From Rhizomys pruinosus (Eukaryota > Chordata > Mammalia > Rodentia > Spalacidae), in contig VZQC01004541.1 in the NCBI GenBank assembly GCA_009823505.1, forward strand, positions 530,449 to 594,448: DNA of 64,000 bases. The letters are read 5' to 3'. This document shows, in pieces, positions 12,121-22,120 of the stretch; position 1 is the first letter of the stretch, and every line of letters begins with the position of its first letter. The position numbers were made by a program, and so were the translations under genes. The notes under the pieces are model-generated. The model had not been told where the DNA came from, did no database searches, and saw only the letters and a list, made by a program, of their open reading frames with translations.

Positions 12121-12395
12121 TAGTTGTAAGTATTTTTGTGGATGGCCCCTTGAGCTTTTGTCCAAAGCAGTTGGGAGTGATGCATTTGGAAACAACAACA
12201 ACACCAGAAGGACTGCATCAAAGAACTGCTGAAACAGTGAACTTCTGCTCAAAACAGTCAACTTCCACATAATTTGAAAAGAATGAGAAAGAGATGAAAG
12301 CATGTTTGGCAGAATGCGTGAGCTCTGTTGGGTGGGGATGGGGGGGGACACGAGTCTAGATTTGATAATATATATATATAAATTAATTAATTAAA

Positions 12396-12406
12396 AAATA
12401 TGAGCT
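12396..12406. repeat. Target-site duplication, right copy (inner L1)
   Basis: aaatatgagct follows the A-rich 3' end of the inner L1 and matches 6610-6620 with one mismatch. Confidence 0.85.
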
Positions 12407-13650
12407 TGCTGAAATTGTATATGCTTAAGTTTGGATCTTCAGTTTTGTTTTATTGGTCAACAGGTCTGGGTTTTTTATTTCATTTTTTATGTGTATGAAT
12501 GTACTGTCTTCATGTAGGTTTGTGCACCCATGTCATGCAATGCCACGGAAGTCAGAAGAGGGTGTCGGATTCCCCTGGAACTGGAGTTAAAGACAGTTAT
12601 CAGCTGCCATGTGGGTGCTTAGGATCGAACCCACATCCTCTGCAGGAGCAGTTGGCGCTCTTAACTGATAGGCATCTCTCTAGCCCAAAAGGTCTATTTT
12701 TGTGCCAGTGGCAAGCTGTTTTTATGCCTATAGCCCTGTAGTATAGCTTGAAGTATAGATATAGAGATCCCCCCTGTATTGCTCTTTTTGCTCAGGGTTG
12801 CTTTGGCTTTCGGGGTCACTTGTTTTTCATATGAAATAAGGATTTTTTCCAAGCCTGTGAAGAAACTCTTGGGGATTTTAATTGGGATTTCATTAAATCT
12901 GTATTAATTTGTGTAGAATAGAGATTTTTTTACTATATTAATTTTTCCAATCCATGAGCATGGGCGCTCTTTCCATCTTCTTCAGTTTCCTTCTTCAGGG
13001 ATTTAAAAAAAAAATTTGTAGAGATCTTTGGTGTCTTTGGTTAGGTTTGTTCCTGGGTATTTTATTGTTTTTGAGGCTATTGTGAGTGGGAAGTTTCCTG
13101 CCATTCTTCTTCAATTGCTTGTTGTTGTCTGTTTATTCTTTGTCCAGTTGACCTGTCCAAAGGACTCAGTGGGATATTAAAGCCCCCTACTATGAGTGTA
13201 CTGGGGTTAATCTGGTCTTGAGGTCCTGGAGAATGTCTTATAAAGTTTGGTGCACAGATTTGGTGCATATATTCATGATTGTGAAATCTTCATGGTCAAT
13301 TTTTCTTTTGATAAAAATATAATGGCCTTCTTTGTCTCTTCTGATTTCTTTTACTTTGAAGTCCATTTTGTCTGATATTAAAATAGCAACCCTTTGGTTC
13401 TTTTGGTACCATTTCCTTGGAATATTTTTTCCATCCCTTCACCTTAAGTTGGTGCCTATCTTTGAGAGTGAGATGCTTTCTTGTAGACAGCATATAGATA
13501 GGTTCTGTGTCCTAATCCAATCTCCCAGTCTATGTCTTTTGTTGGGGAGTTTAGTCCATTAATATTTAAGGTTATAATTGAGAGATGTGTGGTTGCTTCC
13601 TTTCACCTTATACCATTTGCATTTTTGGTCTAGTCTAATTCTGCAGTTAT
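12407..13650 (-). pseudogene. L1 ORF2 remnant (outer L1), RT core deleted
   Basis: Minus-strand ORF2 continues from the insertion point with late-ORF2 sequence (gacctgttgaccaat as reverse complement near 12460). Around 13090-13140 it jumps directly to endonuclease-region sequence (ggactcagtgggatatt near 13165, counterpart of the plus-strand L1 at about 8750). The reverse-transcriptase core between these points is missing. A B2 at 12475-12687 adds a further break. Confidence 0.8.
12475..12687 (-). mobile_element. B2-family SINE, antisense, in outer L1
   Basis: Antisense B2 from the tail (atgtgtatgaatgtactg) to the head (gcatctctctagccc). It lacks the second ccagttcc duplication seen in some other copies here. 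Confidence 0.9.
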
Positions 13651-14815
13651 TCTTTATTAATTTCTCTTTCTAGGTGCCTGGGATAGTTGCTCCTTTTCTT
13701 GTCTTTTAATTGCTTCAAAGTTTCTCTGAAGGGTGGTTTTCCAGACATGTATTCTGTCTGGAAGATTTTTCTTCTCCTCTTCAACTATAATCAACATTTT
13801 TTCCGGGTATAGTAACAGGGTTGGCATCTTGTTCTTTAACACTGGGAATGCTTTGTTCACATTCTTCTTGCTTCATACTTGCACTGAGAAGTCAGTTGTC
13901 ATTCTGATGGATTTCCCCTATATGTAACTTATTGTTTTCTCTCTGTTGTTTCAGAATTTATCTTTGTTTTGAGCCTATGAGCATTTTTAACTCATGATAT
14001 GGCATGGGGAGTTTCTTTTCTGATCTTGTCGTTTGAGATTCTCTTGTATTTGTATGGGTTGTCCGTTTTTTAGTTTGGGAAATTTCGTCATTATCTGTTG
14101 AAGATCTGATCAGTACATTCTCTTGGATTCTTCTCCTTCCTCATCCTTATGATGCAGAGGTTTGATCTTTTCATAGTGTCCCACAGCTCCTGGTTGTTCC
14201 ATTTTTGTGTATTTTTAAATTTTTCATAATCTTTCCTTGAGGTTTTTAGTTGTTCTATGTTATCTTCCAGGTCTGATATTCTTTGTTCTGCTTCCTCCAT
14301 TCTAATTCTGAGGCTTTTTCCATTCCTTTCCTCTTGATTGGATGAATGTTCAATTTCCTTTTCATTTCATCTTGTGATTTCTTTAGTATTTCCACTTCCT
14401 TTTGGAGCTTCTCAATCTCTTCCTGTAGCTCCTTGTTTCACTGGTTGGTTTCCTTTTTCAGTGTTTCCACTTCCTTCTGGCGTTTGTCAATCTCTTCCTC
14501 TAGGTCCTTCTTGAGTTTTTCATTCTCTCTCCTTAGTTCTCTGACTTGTTCTTTATATTCTTTGATTTCTTTGAATATGTCTGCAATTGTTGCTCTAAGA
14601 TCTGTGTCCTGGGCCACCCCCAGGGGAATCCCACTGTAGGAATCTCCCACGGGTTGGTAGAGCTTGGTGTGGAATTTCCTGCACCTTTCCCATGTTGTCC
14701 CTTCATCGTGTCCCTGACACGTGGGTTTCCCTTTGCCTGTATTCTGATGTGAATCCCAAATGCCTCTATACTGTGTTGAAGGCTTGCTTTGCTTGCCTCC
14801 TTCAGATGTCTTCAT
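13650..14815 (-). pseudogene. L1 ORF1 remnant (outer L1)
   Basis: Minus-strand ORF1 in pieces. An open piece at 14815-14438 carries upstream sequence, the N-terminus (GDSYSGIPLGVAQDTD) and the start of the coiled coil; the residue matching the inner L1 initiator Met is a Val (GTG). A second piece at 14300-14091 carries the end of the coiled coil and the RRM start (MEEAEQRISDLED, MKRSNLCII). A third at 13860-13657 carries the C-terminal domain (NKAFPVLKN). Frames differ among the pieces. Confidence 0.85.
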
Positions 14816-14984
14816 TTTTTGTTTGTTTGTTTCATTGATTGTTTTGTTTTTCTCCTTGTTTACGGTGTGTTGACTTGTCTAGGTTTTAGGCTTTCCAATT
14901 TTGTTTATATATTGGAAATCTAACTCACTCTTCCCTTTCTGTTCTGAAGGTTCTCCAAAGAATCCACTTGGACATTCCCTCAGC

Positions 14985-15315
14985 AATTCCAGTTGGGGAA
15001 GGGCGGGATATGCCTTGCTTAGGCCCTGCCCTTGTACTCTGTGCTTCAGGTGGTCCTGGGAAATCCCTGATCTAAGCTCTGTGCACTCAAGTCTCACAGT
15101 GGCAACAGGCCCACCTTTTATACCAGCTAGCAGGGCGACTCCACCCCCACAGCCACACAAGACAATGATTTAATTATCCAACAAACTAATGAAACAATTA
15201 TCCAACAACCCAGTGATAGAATTATCCAACAATCTGCCTGGCTGAAGCACCTGACTCCTACCTGTGCTTCAGGTAGTGATAGGGGAAATCCCCGATCTAA
15301 GCTCTGTGCATTCTG
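14985..15315 (-). promoter_or_regulatory. L1 5' promoter monomers (outer L1), 225-bp unit
   Basis: On the plus strand gatctaagctctgtgca starts at 15069 and again at 15294, giving one full 225-bp monomer plus a partial one. Read on the minus strand it shares the layout of the inner-L1 monomers (gtgcttcagc, then a block near gtggctgtgggggtggag, then gctggtataaaagg) but is about 30 bp longer. Promoter function is inferred from the family. Confidence 0.75.
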
Positions 15316-15330
15316 AAATCTAGATTTTCT
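15316..15330. repeat. Target-site duplication, right copy (outer L1)
   Basis: aaatctagattttct pairs with 3893-3907. The promoter end of the outer L1 stops immediately before it. Confidence 0.9.
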
Positions 15331-15372
15331 ATATCCAGTGCTAAGGGATTTTCCAGCTATAGTAAGTGCCAA

Positions 15373-15626
15373 AATGCACTAACACATAAACACACACACA
15401 TAGAACATACACAAACACACACATACATATACGGTCACACAGATGCATAACACACACAGGGACACATATACACACAGTTCTACAAACATACACACATATA
15501 TACTCACACAAATACACTCACATACATAGTCACATAGACACACAGACACGTGCATACACATGGACATACAGACGCAAAGACACACCCAGAGACACATACA
15601 CACATAGACATATAGACACACAAGAC

Positions 15627-15659
<33 letters not shown>
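15373..15659. repeat. Degenerate CA/ACACATA-rich repeat
   Basis: About 285 bp of irregular acac/acata/cacag repeats ends in a clean (CA)n run at 15630-15658. The Y/V/C-rich minus-strand frames across it are low-complexity artefacts. Confidence 0.9.
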
Positions 15660-16333
15660 ATGCTGCATGAAATCCTGGCACAGGAAGCCCTCACCAGCAC
15701 CAGCCCTCCCCAACCCCCCTTTTCACATAGTTGGGGAAATTCCAGAAGATCAGGACTGGCTCCTCCCTGTGAGGTCATGCTGGGAACACCAGCCCTCCAC
15801 ACAGACAGCCTGTCACAGAAGGACATGAAGCAGCTGCACATGGCTGGTTCTGAATGCCAAAGAAGGTCCCAGGCCTGGCTGCCCCCAGGAGTTCCAGACA
15901 GACACCCCCAGATAAACTACCTGTTTGCTTCAGTGTGTCCCCAAGGAGCCTGGTTGCCATGACAATGGTGTGACCAGGAGAAAAAGAAGATTAGACATCA
16001 GCAAAACCAGCTTCCCAACAAATGCTCCAGAAAAAGCCATGGCCAGTGTTCTGCAGTGAAGATATGAGAGCTCAGGCCAACTACAGGTTACAGGACAGCT
16101 GCCACCCTGGCCTACCCAATGCTGTGCACAGGTGGCATCACAGGCCACAGAGCAGGTCTGTGCTCACCCTCCCTCACAGGCAGGGGCAGTAGGAAACTCT
16201 CCCAAGCCACAGCCCTGAGGGGCATTAGAGTCTGCTGTGAATGACCCAAGGCTACAGGCCATGGCAACCACCCACACACAGCGTAACCTCAGTATTCACA
16301 GCCTGGATTTGTTGAGGAGTGGTGTGCAAGGCA
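15660..16333. other. Repeat-poor stretch, nothing recognised
   Basis: Moderately GC-rich, apparently unique sequence between a CA repeat and a minisatellite. Short open frames of about 60-100 codons occur on both strands, but none shows a recognisable domain. Confidence 0.5.
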
Positions 16334-17297
16334 GCCAGTCTGTGTGTGGAGTTCTCCCCCATAATGAAGGCTGGTGAGGTCCCTGTGTGTGGAGTCCTCC
16401 CCTGCACTGAAGAGCAGTAACGTCCCAGTATGTGGAGTCCTCCCCTGCACTGAAGGCAGTGAGGTCCCTGTGTGTGGAGTCCTCCCCTGCACTGAAGGCA
16501 GTGAGGTCCCTGTGTGTGGAGTCCTCCCCTGCACTGAAGGCAGTGAGGTCCCTGTGTGTGGAGTCCTCCCCTGCACTGAAGGCAGTGAGGTCCCTGTGTG
16601 TAGAGTCCTCTCCTGCACTGAAGGCAGTGAGGTCCCTGTGTGTGGAGTCCTCCCCTGCACTGAAGGCAGTGAGGTCCCTGTGTGTGGAGTCCTCCCCTGC
16701 ACTGAAGGCAGTGAGGTCCCTGTGTGTGGAGTCCTCCCCTGCACTGAAGGCAGTGAGGTCCCTGTGTGTGGAGTCCTCCCCTGCACTGAAGGCAGTGAGG
16801 TCCCTGTGTGTGGAGTCCTCCCCTGCACTGAAGGCAGTGAGGTCCCTGTGTGTGGAGTCCTCCCCTGCACTGAAGGCAGTGAGGTCCCTGTGTGTGGAGT
16901 CCTCCCCTGCACTGAAGGCAGTGAGGTCCCTGTGTGTGGAGTCCTCCCCTGCACTGAAGGCAGTGAGGTCCCTGTGTGTGGAGTCCTCCCCTGCACTGAA
17001 GGCAGTGAGGTCCCTGTGTGTGGAGTCCTCCCCTGCACTGAAGGCAGTGAGGTCCCTGTGTGTGGAGTCCTCCCCTGCACTGAAGGCAGTGAGGTCCCTG
17101 TGTGTGGAGTCCTCCCCTGCACTGAAGGCAGTGAGGTCCCTGTGTGTGGAGTCCTCCCCTGCACTGAAGGCAGTGAGGTCCCTGTGTGTGGAGTCCTCCC
17201 CTGCACTGAAGGCAGTGAGGTCCCTGTGTGTGGAGTCCTCCCCTGCACTGAAGGCCAGTGAGGTCCCTGTGTGTGGAGTCCTTCCCTGCACTGAAGG
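16334..17297. repeat. 42-bp minisatellite, about 23 copies
   Basis: The unit is gaggtccctgtgtgtggag, then tcctcccctgcactgaaggcagt. Interior copies are almost identical. The outer ones are degenerate: the first near 16334-16375, an altered unit near 16413, and indels near 17255. Because 42 is a multiple of 3 and the unit lacks stops in several frames, both strands show open frames of 295-362 codons with a 14-residue period. No independent coding evidence was seen. Confidence 0.96.
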
Positions 17298-17924
17298 GCA
17301 GCCAGGGCCCCTGGAAAACACAGAGTGCCCCCTCAAGAGCATCTGGCCACTTTCCTCAGGGAATCATCTCAACAGATGTACAGACAGGATTCTGCAGCTC
17401 AATGTCAAGCAGCCATTTTCCCCAACATGGACAAGGCAATCTGTCATACCAAGGAAAACAAGGGATTGTCACCAAGGACAAAAGATAAGCCTTCAAGCAG
17501 AAGAATCTGAAAAGATCTGAACAAGCCCTGTGAACTCATCAACCTCTGAGGCTAAAGTGTGGCAAGGGATCTGGGGGTAACCCGTCAGTCCAGGCCACAG
17601 CAACCACTCGCCAAGTCCCAGCAGCTCAGCAGATTGTGATTCTTCTTAAGGCCCCAAGTCTTCTGACTACAGACCCCATATTAGGCTGGCTCTTCCTCAT
17701 GAGCCTCCACCTTCCATCCTCTTGTGGCAGAAGCTAGTATGAGACTGTTACCATAGGCAAGGAGCGAGAACAGAAGCACAGCTCCACACTGCCACTGGCA
17801 TCAACCTGAGGAGTTCTTTGCAGAGTCCTTCACTCTGGCAACACTGGGATTTGTGGCTTTGATGTAGAAATTTCAGGATGAGGCAATACGAAACAGAATA
17901 GTTTATAAAAAAAAAAATAGCAGG
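17298..17924. other. Repeat-poor stretch, nothing recognised
   Basis: Unique-looking sequence after the minisatellite, with no recognised gene, repeat or RNA. Confidence 0.5.
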
Positions 17925-18163
17925 TGAGCTGGAGAGATGGCCTAGCAGTTAAGAGCACCGACCACTCTTACAGAGGACCCGGGTTCGATCCCCAGCACAC
18001 ACATGGTGGCCGAGAACCGTCTGAAACTCCAATTCCAAGAGAACTCCAGTTCCAGGGGAATCCGACACCCTCTTCTGACCTCCGCGGCATTGCACAACAT
18101 GGGTGCACAAACTTGCATGCAGACAGTACATTCACACATACAGAAATAAATAAAATTAATAAA
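17925..18163 (+). mobile_element. B2-family SINE
   Basis: Complete B2 of the longer subtype, in which the middle segment is duplicated (aactccaattccaagag, then aactccagttccagggg). The target duplication aaaaatagcagg is present before 17925 and after the tail. Confidence 0.92.
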
Positions 18164-18170
18164 AAAAATA

Positions 18171-18820
18171 GCAGGAAAGATGCTCAGAGAAATAACAAAG
18201 TACACGAAGGCATTATTATACCCAACAGGAGGCATAGAGGAACAACACACAGTGGTGATTAAATTAAGAGTCCTTTAGTTAGTCACCAGTAAAGAGCCGC
18301 TTATACCCAAGTGACTCTTGACCCCAAGGTGAAGCAGAGCAGGGTTTATAAGGCCTAAAACCACAATTCCATCATGCCAGAGGCAAAGCCAATAACAATG
18401 GTTACACCATAGCAGGGCCAGGTCAATTAACAAAAACTTTTTAAGCTTTGGTTAGGAAAAACAAGTTTCTCCAAATTGCAGAAAGAATGGGCTCACTGGA
18501 GCTGCAGGTGCAGCTGAGAGAGGCCCTTCTGCCGGATGTATGTAAGTTTCCCAGTAGTGTACAAACAACATTCTCCCTGAAGGGCAACCTCCACAGAGCT
18601 GTTCCACCTATGTGGTGCCATTAGAAGAGGTGGGGGCTGAGAGAAGCGAAAACCATCTAGAATTAAATGCACTCAGCTTTGGCATTCAGTGAAGTTCAGA
18701 CTGAATGTGGGCTTCTCAGAGAGGAGGGGCGCCTCAACTGTCATAGTAGTGACAGTATAGAGGACTTTGGAAACTTTTAGAATTTTGTTGTCCAAGGGTC
18801 TCTAAAGGACACCCTCCCCA
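18171..18820. other. Stretch of unassigned sequence, possible old LTR
   Basis: No gene seen. The segment near 18260-18480 (gcagggtttataaggcc) has the look of an antisense LTR fragment, but no second LTR or clear ends were found. The last six bases (tcccca, 18815-18820) are the probable target duplication of the retrovirus that follows. Confidence 0.35.
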
Positions 18821-19369
18821 TGTGGGAATGAAACTTTGTGTGTGGCTTGAAGCAAGAACTTGTAAGACCTGTCCTGGAAGATCTCTAGTTATCTGGTATC
18901 TCTGTGGGCTTTCAGAGTTATCTGTAGCAGGAAGATTCAGGATATTACAATGATTCTTGCTTCACCCTATCTCTGCAAAATTCCAAGGCCCTTCCCTTGA
19001 GGCATTGAGCAAAATGTCACACCTCTAGTTACCTGTTGCACAAATTGGAGCTCTGCAGCCCCCTGATTAGAACCAAGGTGGCTCACCCCTCCCTTCCACC
19101 TGCTCCCCACTTCCTTGCCCAAAGCACAGTAGTCTTGAATATATAGACCTCACTGACAGAAAATAAAGGGAGTTCCTATCCTCCCAGGCTCTCCATGCAT
19201 GTGTGTGAGTTCCTTCCATTCTACGGGTGATCTCCAGCGGTTTTCAATCCCCCCTTCTTGAAGGAGCAAAGTCTAGAGACTGCCGGCCTGCAGTCCTGGA
19301 GCAGAGCCAAGAAGGGAAGGACAGAATGTGGAAAGTGGTCACTAGTCATTCAAAGACACTGACCCGACA
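18821..19369 (+). repeat. 5' LTR of the provirus
   Basis: 549 bp, beginning tgtgggaatgaaact and ending gacccgaca. A TATA-like atatatagacc lies at about 19137-19147 and a polyadenylation signal aataaa at 19162-19167, consistent with a U3-R-U5 order. Confidence 0.92.
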
Positions 19370-19371
19370 AC

Positions 19372-19390
19372 TGGTGCCCAGAACGTGCGG
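19372..19390 (+). promoter_or_regulatory. Retroviral primer-binding site
   Basis: Two bases after the 5' LTR, tggtgcccagaacgtgcgg resembles the complement of a lysine tRNA 3' end of the Lys1,2 type, with a small insertion and substitutions. The assignment is by resemblance. Confidence 0.65.
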
Positions 19391-19545
19391 CTCGACTTTC
19401 CACCAAAGGAAGAAGGAAACAAGGTATTCCTCGGGCTCTCTCTTAGCCCCTGATTTCCCCCACATGAGGGAAATCTCAGAGGGTTTTACCATAGAGACAA
19501 GGAGATACCCTCCCCTCCCAACTAGGGTAGTCACGACCAGCTATG

Positions 19546-19650
19546 GTATATATATGTATATACATATGTATATATACATATATATATGTATATATACATA
19601 TGTATATACATGTATATATACATATGTATATATACATATACATATATCCG
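19546..19650. repeat. (TATATACATATG)-type simple repeat in proviral leader
   Basis: About 100 bp of alternating tata/catatg lies between the primer-binding site and gag. It was expanded after or before integration; this cannot be decided here. Confidence 0.9.
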
Positions 19651-19696
19651 TGGAATTTAACTCTTTTCCCACAAGAGATTAATCTTTGAATCTTGC

Positions 19697-20082
19697 TTTA
19701 AGTCTCTGTCCTCTATATGGCCAGCTGTGGTACATCTCTGGGGAATTCTCTCTTCCTGTGAGGTTAGTCTTTTGAACTGTCTCTTTCCCTAACCACTAGC
19801 ATTTCCTATCTCTCTCTTTTTTTTTTTTTTGTCTTTTTGAGACAGGGTCTCCCTGTAGCCCCAGCTGTCCTGGAACTCACTCTGTAGACCAGGCTGGCCT
19901 TGAACTCACAAAGATCCGCCTGCCTCTGCCTCCCAAGTGCTAGGATTAAAGGTGTGCGCCACCACGCCCGGCTTCCTATCTCTCTTTTTAGTCTCTGTCC
20001 TCTATACGGCCAGCTTGGCACATCTCTTCCCATGAGGTTAGTCTTTTGAACTGTCTCTTTCCCTAACCACTAGCACTTCCCT
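19697..20082 (+). repeat. Direct duplication in proviral leader
   Basis: A block beginning gtctctgtcctctatatgg and ending taaccactagcatttcc (19697-19806) recurs at 19988-20088 with small differences. The B1 lies between the two copies. Confidence 0.85.
19813..19973 (-). mobile_element. B1 SINE, antisense, in proviral leader
   Basis: Full antisense B1 from a T-run to caccacgcccggc. The target duplication ttcctatctctct flanks it on both sides. Confidence 0.93.
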
Positions 20083-21157
20083 TCTCTCTTTATCGTGGGT
20101 AACAAACAGACATGCCAAAAAGACCCTCAGGCTAAGAAAATAAAAATGTTCCTCAAGAGTCGAGGAGTTAAAATTTCCACACGGGAAGCTGCCTCCTTTT
20201 GGAGTGAGACTAAATATTGCCCCGTGGGTGTCCCCTGCAGACTTATGGAGTTCAGAATCCTGGATGCGTGTGGCACAGAACACTAGACAGAGAGAAAATG
20301 CTCTGGCATCTCTCACATTCTTGCCACTACTAGCTGTGAAAAGACAATGTTTAGGGCCTTCTCACCAAACCACACCAGGAAAGGAAAACAAAATTAAATC
20401 ACAGACCCCCTCCTCCGAAGAACCTGCTAAAACTCCCCTTGAGAACCCCAATAAAATTCCCTCTGAAAGCCCCCAAACTCCAGACACAGTAAAAATAGAA
20501 CAGGATAATCAAAACATCCAAGCGTCTAGCCTTAACCTTTACCCTAATTATCAGCCACTCCCTGTCAAGGGGCCAGAAACACCTTCACCCTCAACCTCTC
20601 CTCTCTCTGCTACAGAAAAACTGTGCCAGATTCAGAATAACCCAGATCTTCAATTACAGGCATACACCATTAATTTAGCTCCGACTTGGGGTTGCCCTCT
20701 AAACTGGTACCCGTACTGAGTTGAAAGAACTCAGGCAAGCAGTCAGAGAGGATGGTATCCAGGCACCATGGACAAAGTCCATTCTCCAGAGCTTTTGCAC
20801 TTCTCTTAACACTCCACAGGACTGGAGAGATATTTGTAGATCTTCACTCCCAAGTCCGCTATTTTTGCAATGGTAAGCACTATACAGAGACGAATGTCTC
20901 CAACAGGTTCAGAGAAATCAAGGGCAACATAACATAGACTGGGGTTATGAACAGCTCTTTGGAGAAGGAGATTTTAGCACAGGGACATAACAGGCCAGAC
21001 TGGCCCCAGGGTACTTTGATCAGGTCCACCTTCATGCCCTACAGGCCTGGGATAGAATTACACCACCCACTGAATCTCAGTCCAGTTCCTCCTCATTATT
21101 TCCTAGGCAAAAACCTGAGGAACCCCTATCTGACTTTATCTTAAGAACTAAAAGCAG

Positions 21158-21404
21158 GGCTGGAGAGATGGCCTAGCAGTTAAGAGCGCCGACCACTCTT
21201 ACAGAGGACCTGGATTCAATCCCCAGCACCCACATGGTGGCCAAGAACCGTCTGAAACTCCAATTCCAAGAGAACTCCAGTTCCAGGGGAATCCAACACC
21301 CTCTTCTGACCTCTACGGCATTGCACGACACGGGTGCACAGACCTGCATGCAGACAGTATATTCCTACACATACAGAAATAAATAAAAATTAAAAAAAAA
21401 AAAA
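21158..21404 (+). mobile_element. B2-family SINE in gag (first of two)
   Basis: Complete long-subtype B2. The host sequence agaactaaaagcag precedes it and recurs after the second B2. Confidence 0.93.
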
Positions 21405-21410
21405 GAACTA

Positions 21411-21670
21411 GGGCTGGAGAGATGGCCTAGCGGTTAAGAGCACCGACCGCTCTTACAGAGGACCCGGGTTCGATCCCCAGCACCCACATGGCGGCCGAGA
21501 ACCGTCTGAAACTCCAATTCCAGGAGAACTCCAGTTCCAGGGGAATCCGAGACCCTCTTCTGACCTCCACGGCATTGCACGACACGGATGCACAGACTTG
21601 CATGCAGACAGTACATTCATACACATACAGAAATAAATAAAAATTAATAAAAAAATTTAAAAAAAGAAAA
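21411..21670 (+). mobile_element. B2-family SINE in gag (second of two)
   Basis: Complete long-subtype B2 starting right after a copy of agaacta that ends the first B2's tail. The full agaactaaaagcag follows at about 21670-21683. Both B2s therefore used the same target. Confidence 0.93.
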
Positions 21671-22120
21671 GAACTAAAAGCAGCCTGGAAGATCCCCAAC
21701 TTTACAGCCAGAGAGATACTCCTCAAAAATATTGCTTGGGAGGGAATGAATTCAGAGTGCAGACAAGCATGCCAGGACTTAAAAGATGACCATTATGACA
21801 GCTGGATAGTGGCAACTCAGGACATGGGCACAGCCTCCCACAAAGCTAATTACCTAGCTCAAGCCTTTGAAGCTGCTGTCGGCACAAATGAAAAATGTTT
21901 TAACTGTGGAGACAGAGGCCAGTGGAAAAGACAGTGCTCAAAAGAACCAGCCTCTCCCAGAGGGTCTCCTGAATGCCCCCCACATGTTCTCTGCCCCCGG
22001 TGTAAAAAAGGATATCATTGGAGGAAAGATTGCTGCTCAAACTATGATAAAGATGAGGGAAAAAACTGCCACCTTTAAACTCCTAGATGGGCAGCCCCTA
22101 GCCCAGGGGAAAAAGAGTCG

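Larger units (their letters stand above)
6621..12395 (+). mobile_element. Full-length L1, plus strand, nested in an older L1
   Basis: The element has two tandem promoter monomers (6624-7018), a 5' UTR remnant, a partly open ORF1 (7225-7923), a decayed ORF2 (about 8050-12120) and a short 3' UTR ending in TA/A-rich sequence at 12360-12395. It is about 5.8 kb long and flanked by an 11-bp near-perfect target duplication. ORF2 contains many stops and frameshifts, so it cannot move on its own. The orientation is opposite to the host L1. Confidence 0.92.
3908..15315 (-). mobile_element. Near full-length L1, minus strand, interrupted
   Basis: Read on the minus strand this is one L1. Its 5' monomeric promoter is at about 14985-15315, decayed ORF1 at about 13650-14670, ORF2 remnants at 12407-13650 and 5540-6620, and a long 3' UTR at 3908-5540 ending in a T-rich remnant of the poly(A). 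A plus-strand L1 (6621-12395) splits it in ORF2. When that insert is removed the two flanks rejoin at homologous positions (caaatatgag followed by gctgaaattg). An internal deletion of roughly 1.5-1.7 kb near 13090-13140 removes the reverse-transcriptase core, joining late ORF2 to the endonuclease region. A B2 lies at 12475-12687. Target duplications of 15 bp flank the whole. Confidence 0.9.
20095..22078 (+). pseudogene. gag: Gag remnant of the provirus
   Basis: Gag is the structural polyprotein. The frame opens at 20095 with Met-Gly, an N-myristoylation-type start expected for matrix, but leaves frame within about 60 codons. A Pro/Ser/Thr-rich segment is open at 20204-20719, and capsid-like sequence continues with stops to 21156. 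Two B2s interrupt at 21158-21670. Nucleocapsid (21746-22078) shows two zinc knuckles. The first (21896-21937) has Gln in place of the zinc-binding His (C-x2-C-x4-Q-x4-C). The second (21992-22033) is an intact C-x2-C-x4-H-x4-C. Two knuckles fit the betaretrovirus class. Confidence 0.85.

Noticed and set aside
3908..12395. Twin-priming inversion as the cause of the opposed L1 halves
   Set aside because: Each L1 has its own target duplication, and the inner element runs past the breakpoint to its own 3' end, so nested insertion explains the layout better.
15379..15681. Cys/Val/Tyr-rich minus-strand frame
   Set aside because: Translation of a degenerate CA repeat.
16289..17520. Proteins of 295-362 residues with a 14-residue repeat
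   Set aside because: Same cause: a 42-bp unit divisible by three, open on both strands at once.
17942..18250. Recurrent 60-100-codon frames with a C-T-V-C-M-Q-V-C-A-like start at many places
   Set aside because: Antisense translations of B2 elements; the same peptide recurs wherever a B2 of the long subtype lies.
18260..18480. A second retroviral LTR upstream of the provirus
   Set aside because: Only a vague LTR-like look; no ends, no partner and no target duplication could be found, so it is left unassigned.
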